From NCBI GenBank assembly GCA_022376515.1, contig WTXI01000029.1, forward strand, positions 62,001 to 126,000: DNA of 64,000 nucleotides. Direction: 5' to 3'. Positions 59,701 to 64,000 of this stretch are shown here, in pieces. How positions within the stretch are numbered: the stretch's first letter is position 1; each line of letters opens with the position of its first letter. Source of the DNA: Lactifluus volemus. Lineage: Eukaryota; Basidiomycota; Agaricomycetes; Russulales; Russulaceae. The notes under the pieces were generated by a model. The model made no database searches. It had not been told where the DNA came from and saw only the letters and a list, made by a program, of their open reading frames with translations. Made by a program: the position numbers and the translations under genes.

Positions 59701-62700
59701 TCAGCTATCTCCAGCTTTCTGTCGCAGCGGCGGAGGTGGTGGAGGCTTCTTTGAGGGAATCATGGGCGGTTGGAGCGCAAGCGCATGGTTGAATAACTCT
59801 TCATCGGATGAGGATGGAGAAGCCGATAACGGAGAATCTATCGGCGAGTCAAAAGGGTTTCCCCTTTGTGGCACCGACAGGTTGAGGTCTGGTGAAGCAG
59901 CGACGACACCGTTTGGATGGTCTGCCAACGACGATCAATTTATACGTCCTATTCCACAGGAGAAACAATAACTTGCCTGGCGTATCCCACCACGCCTCAG
60001 TCTCCGAACTTGGCGGCGGTACTGTGGGGTTGTGACTCAGTTTTGCTTAAATCCCTTTCAAGCTTCCACACTTACAGTCTTCCGAGCGAGGAAATGTGAG
60101 CGCGGCGAGCTTCTCATCAAGAGTTTCACCGGGGGCTGTCGAGTTGACGCTCTCCGCCAGTAAGCGACCAAGAGTGGCCTTCTTCGCGTGGTCAATGACA
60201 TGAACGGTCGCGCGGAATGCTGCATAGACTGGAAACATCGTCAACCAGTGTATAATAAAAAAACAAACGCTTCAAACTACCAGGTCGGTGATCAGAGCCT
60301 TTGAGTTCGGCACGGGAGTAGACCGACAGGTCAAGTTTACTTCCCCGGTATAACACCCGGTCTAAGGTTATGAGGTCATAGTATACATGGCTGTTAGTTA
60401 AGGGACCTTACCTGTCCATGCAGGTACTCGCATCTTCTCACTCGTGTCGTAGTTGTCGGTACCCAAATCATACCTGTATGTGGGCCGAAACAAGATCGGA
60501 CCCTCGATGTAGCCCGAAAAGGTGGCGCCCGCGTTCATGACGTAGTTTAATTGGTCCGCGGCAAGTAACATGTCGAGCGCGTCATCTTCAGCATATACGC
60601 GAACCGAAGCATTGTCTAGATCGATGCGATAGTTTAGGTCCGCTAGCCAGATAATGTTGCTAGAGCGCGGTTTTTGAGGTGAACGCTCATGACCAACTAA
60701 AGCCTGAGACACGTACTCGTGGCTGTCAATCGTCTTTCCTCGCAGAAAATGCAACCCATTCACGATGGTCTGATAGTCGGCGTTCCGCTCATCGACGTTC
60801 TCATGACCTGCAGCAAGATGGGCCGTAATGAAGCAGAAACTCGTATCGTAGTAGTCCAATCGGATGCTGACAGCGCCTTTGTTACCTGACATTCCGCGTA
60901 AGCCTGTCTGTCCTTAGGGTTAAGTTTGGGCACGTGTGCTACAAGGATCCTGGGCCAACCTTGCATTTGGTTGCTTCAACATTACGGATCACGGCCGTCA
61001 GTTCGGACTTCACGAGCACGATCAAAGCAGTGCCAACTAGCTAAGTAAAGCACTGGTGAGCCTTTGACAACAGAGTTTTATGTTGTCTAGTACCTGCTCA
61101 CTACGCAGAAGGATGTACTCGCACTTTTTATTCGGCCGCCGCTCGAGCGTCTCAAGGATTTTGTTCTCCCATATGCGTCTGTCATCAACAGATCAGTGGA
61201 TAAGTTGGCATAAGATAATGAGCAACGGGCTTTTTCTCGGGATCGGTCTGCAAGATCTGCTGCGCTGTTAAAGGAACAATCTCTTGGAAGCCGATGACCA
61301 TCAAATCTGGTCTGTCGGGCACGTAAATTTCATAGCCTAGTGCTATCATCGGCGCAAGCGCTTACTCTGGAAGTGCTGGAATTCCGCATTGAATACTCAC
61401 ATAATGCGGGAGGAGAGGGGCATCACATACTTTCTCGAGGAAAAAGCCAGGGCATGAGCGATTCCGATGGTGGCTGTACAACATAAGTGGTCAGCATTAA
61501 CGATAGCTAGGCAGGTTACATACCCTCCCGTTGAGATTCCACGTCCCAACGAATATTGTGGCAGTCTTTGTAGTGGAATATTCTGAAAGCCTATGTCGTC
61601 GTGAGCTTGAAGAGATGAATGAATGAACGAGCAACAGACTTGCCTGGCGTCTAGAGCGGCACGAACTGAATCATGAATTGGATCGAAGATGGTAACTTGT
61701 GTTTGATTACTGAGGTTTCCCTACTTATATATTAGCGAAAGAAGGAGCTCAGGAAGGAAATGGACACACCAGAAACATGTCAATGGCGACCTGCTTTCCC
61801 TTGTCCTGAAAATTATTGATATATGCTCTTGAAACACTTTTAGTCGCGTCTGACAGGACGCCTGGCTTAAATGGTCAACTACCAAGTCTCGTCTAAGACA
61901 TGGCGTGGTCATACCGGCAAAAGTGCGCTTTCCACTTCGGGTAAAGCTTGTATTGAGAGCACCGGTACCCGCATATATCCTCGACAACGCATCGCCATTT
62001 TCTGCCCATAACTCGCGGTGGTAAGACCACAGTGAGTTCGAGTTGACCCACTCTCTCCGGACGAGAACAGGTATTGTTCTAGGCTCATCCGCGATAGGAT
62101 ATCCTGCACGAAGTTTGTGCGGTCTAAGCTGTGACGACCGGACGTCAGCCTTCATGATGTCAGAGAACAGTGGAAACAGAATTCATACCAGTCAAGACAA
62201 TTCGTACGGAAGACCCCTTTCTGCTCCGTGATGATCTCATCCGACGTCGCATCACACATCGTAAACCCAAAGCGGTCCATGTTATCCGACATACCGTTCA
62301 GTCGTCTGTCGCGCCCGTTTTAGCATCCAAAGGTGCAGGGGTGACATCCACAATACGCACCTTAAATCGTGCATGACGTTATCATGGCCACTTACACGCA
62401 CAGCCTGGTGAAAATCGTAGTGGGTGATGCCAATATCGTCACCCCAAACCCCTTTGGCGATAAGCAGATGTCGCGCATACGCCGCCGTGAGGCTTGCCTC
62501 GGCGTCCTTGCTCCCGAGGAGGTTGATCGCGTGGACGTAGCCATACTGCTCCGTCAAGTGCGCAAAGTGTCGTTCGAAAGCTGGCTGCGACGCTTGAGGG
62601 CGGGTAATCTGAATTCGCTGGCCAAATGTCTGCAACCCCTGTTGCTCCCAGAAAACTGAGGAGTTGGAAGAGCCTAAGCATATCTACATCCAGTTTCTCT

Positions 62701-63843
62701 GCATGGGACTTACGAGGGACGCTGCCGCGCACTTGGGTATAGCTAAAGCAGTGGTGTTCTGTGATTAACATCGTCTCTGTCTAACGCAGCTTTGATACTT
62801 CCGTCCCCGGTCAGATTTTCAGATGCAGCTTACCTCAACAAATTAGCCGTGTTGCCATCGTCATCAACGCCGCGCGTGTTGAAACGGGTACCGGCACGTT
62901 TAGCGCCCAAGCGAGAAAGTAGGGTGAGCGTTGCCATAGTTGGAGCTCCATTCGTTGGTGGCGCAGGGAGCGGGATCGTGAAGACGCCCACATATCCTTG
63001 GATAGTAAGAACCTATCCTATCATGGAGAAAACTGGCAAATATAAAGTTAGGGGAAGCGACTCACGATGAACTGACAGCGGTCTAGATCCTCCCGATCTT
63101 GCATGTCCAACCTCTCGCGAAAGTCAAGCAAACTGCGTACGATATACTCGTTCCACACGAATCGATCATCAAACGCGCCAAGATCCGCCGTGCCAGAATC
63201 GCGCGATAGACGCTCCGCGAGCCGCGATGAGATGTCCCAGTGTGGGCCGAGAGCATAGTAGAACGAGCCGGATGAGAGTATCTTCTTCAGCGCCGCACAG
63301 GGGTGTTCGAACACGGCCACGGCTGGCGGCTGCGCACTGTTGGGTTGCTGGAACGAGTCGCGCATCGACATGACGTCAGCTTGTTCAACGTAGCTTGGGC
63401 TCGGGAGGGCATCGCCGACGAGGGTGAGGTCGTCCCAGACAGAAGACGTCAAGCAGTAAAAGTTGACTTCGTGGATTTTAGCGACAGACTCTGGGGAGTT
63501 TGCACTCGGTCTAGTGTTCCCGACCTCGGTGGCAGACGTAATAACGGAAAGGAAGAGATCTGTTGCGGCAGTCTTCAGAAGGCTCCCTTCCCGAAACCAA
63601 AGTAAAAGGCGTACCGTCCCCGACGCAAATGAGTCCCAGGCATCCTTTAACTACTCTGCTCGTCAGGCGCACCGAGTTGGCGAGATTCACTTGATCTTTA
63701 TGAAGAAATTCAACGACAGCCTGGTATGGGTTCTCTTCGGCCGCTCGGAAAACCAAGGCTCGTCTTGGACGGCCTTTGCCTTCTTCTTGCGAGCTTGTGA
63801 CGAGATAGAGGGCCCGAGGATTTTCTACTAGGTACAGGTGCAT
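59701..63843 (-). CDS. Synaptojanin-type Sac plus inositol polyphosphate 5-phosphatase
   Basis: The protein removes phosphates from phosphoinositides (Sac: PI4P and others; 5-phosphatase: PI(4,5)P2) at endocytic and Golgi membranes. I prefer the start MHLYLVENPRALYLVTS (63843); an in-frame ATG is at 63912. Sac region: VNLANSVRLTSRVVKGCLGL, FYYALGPHWDISSRLAERLS, VWNEYIVRSLLDFRERLD, QYGYVHAINLLGSKDAEASL, and the catalytic FRTNCLDCLDRTN across an intron near 62189. Then WAENGDALSRIYAGTGALNT, SGKRTFAG and SDATKSVSRAYINNFQDKGK. 5-phosphatase region: PDLMVIGFQEIVPLTAQQIL, GNKGAVSIRLDY, FITAHLAAGHEN, IIWLADLNYRIDLDN, PAWTDRVLYRG and SDHRPVYAAF. The tail has NPFDSP, an EH-domain ligand motif, and ends PPMIPSKKPPPPPPLRQ. 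At least ten introns are present. The frame near 62080 needs a small correction. Confidence 0.92.
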
Positions 63844-64000
63844 AGCAAGGCCTAAGAGTGGGCTACTTGCCAGGTGGCCTGATATGGAAGGTGGTAAGGT
63901 GGCGTTGACCACTCAACTCGTTGGGTGACAGATTACGGTACAGCTAAGTTAGCACGGTATCAAATCAGGCCCTGCTTTTTCAGGTCATCGTATGTCTTGC
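63844..64000. other. Upstream edge of the phosphatase gene
   Basis: The last 157 bases hold the 5' end and perhaps the promoter of the synaptojanin-type gene. The 23 codons before the preferred start are open up to an ATG at 63912, so the true start could be there. Confidence 0.4.

Noticed and set aside
1..64000. CRISPR arrays, bacterial operons or ribosome-binding sites
   Set aside because: The window is eukaryotic with spliced genes; no regularly spaced short repeats are present.

Overview
This window is nuclear DNA from a filamentous basidiomycete. Genes are split by many 48-75 bp GT-AG introns. The inferred proteins include Did2/CHMP1, Vps60, Svp26/TEX261, a synaptojanin-type phosphatase and homoserine O-acetyltransferase. 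The window also holds eight copies of a DUF6535 membrane-protein gene, a family greatly expanded in Agaricomycetes. I infer a Rhizoctonia-like (Cantharellales) fungus from the gene content; no species marker is present.

Left third (1-16.2 kb): a segmental repeat. A cassette made of the 3' part of an actin-related protein 2 (Arp2) gene on +, a DUF6535 gene on -, and the ESCRT-III gene did2 on + occurs three times in different states of decay. Only the third cassette keeps an intact did2 (15326-16176). DUF6535 and did2 start 123-133 bp apart, head to head. A unique 180-residue gene (4602-5248) lies between cassettes 1 and 2, and an LTR-like insertion sits in cassette 3.

Middle (16.9-39.8 kb): mostly single-copy genes. 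These are a low-complexity hypothetical gene (-), met2, two tandem isoprenylcysteine-methyltransferase-like genes, svp26, an L-fuconate-dehydratase-type enolase and an aldehyde dehydrogenase. An inverted DUF6535/did2 cassette lies between the last two, which may form a deoxysugar-acid catabolic pair.

Right third (40-64 kb): a divergent DUF6535 gene (-), a degenerate APH-fold kinase-like gene (-), vps60 (+), a Lys-rich nuclear-type protein (-), three more DUF6535 copies on + (the last two a tandem duplication of about 4.1 kb), and a Sac plus inositol-5-phosphatase gene (-) that reaches nearly to the right edge.

The most important caution is that many otherwise intact genes carry isolated one-base deletions, often in short homopolymers. 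This looks like residual long-read consensus error, so a frameshift here is weak evidence for a pseudogene unless larger lesions accompany it. The most interesting biology is the repeated DUF6535 cassette. It has a shared promoter with did2 containing a forkhead-like motif, a conserved intron downstream of the stop codon, a conserved soluble domain and fast-changing Ser/Pro/Thr-rich tails.
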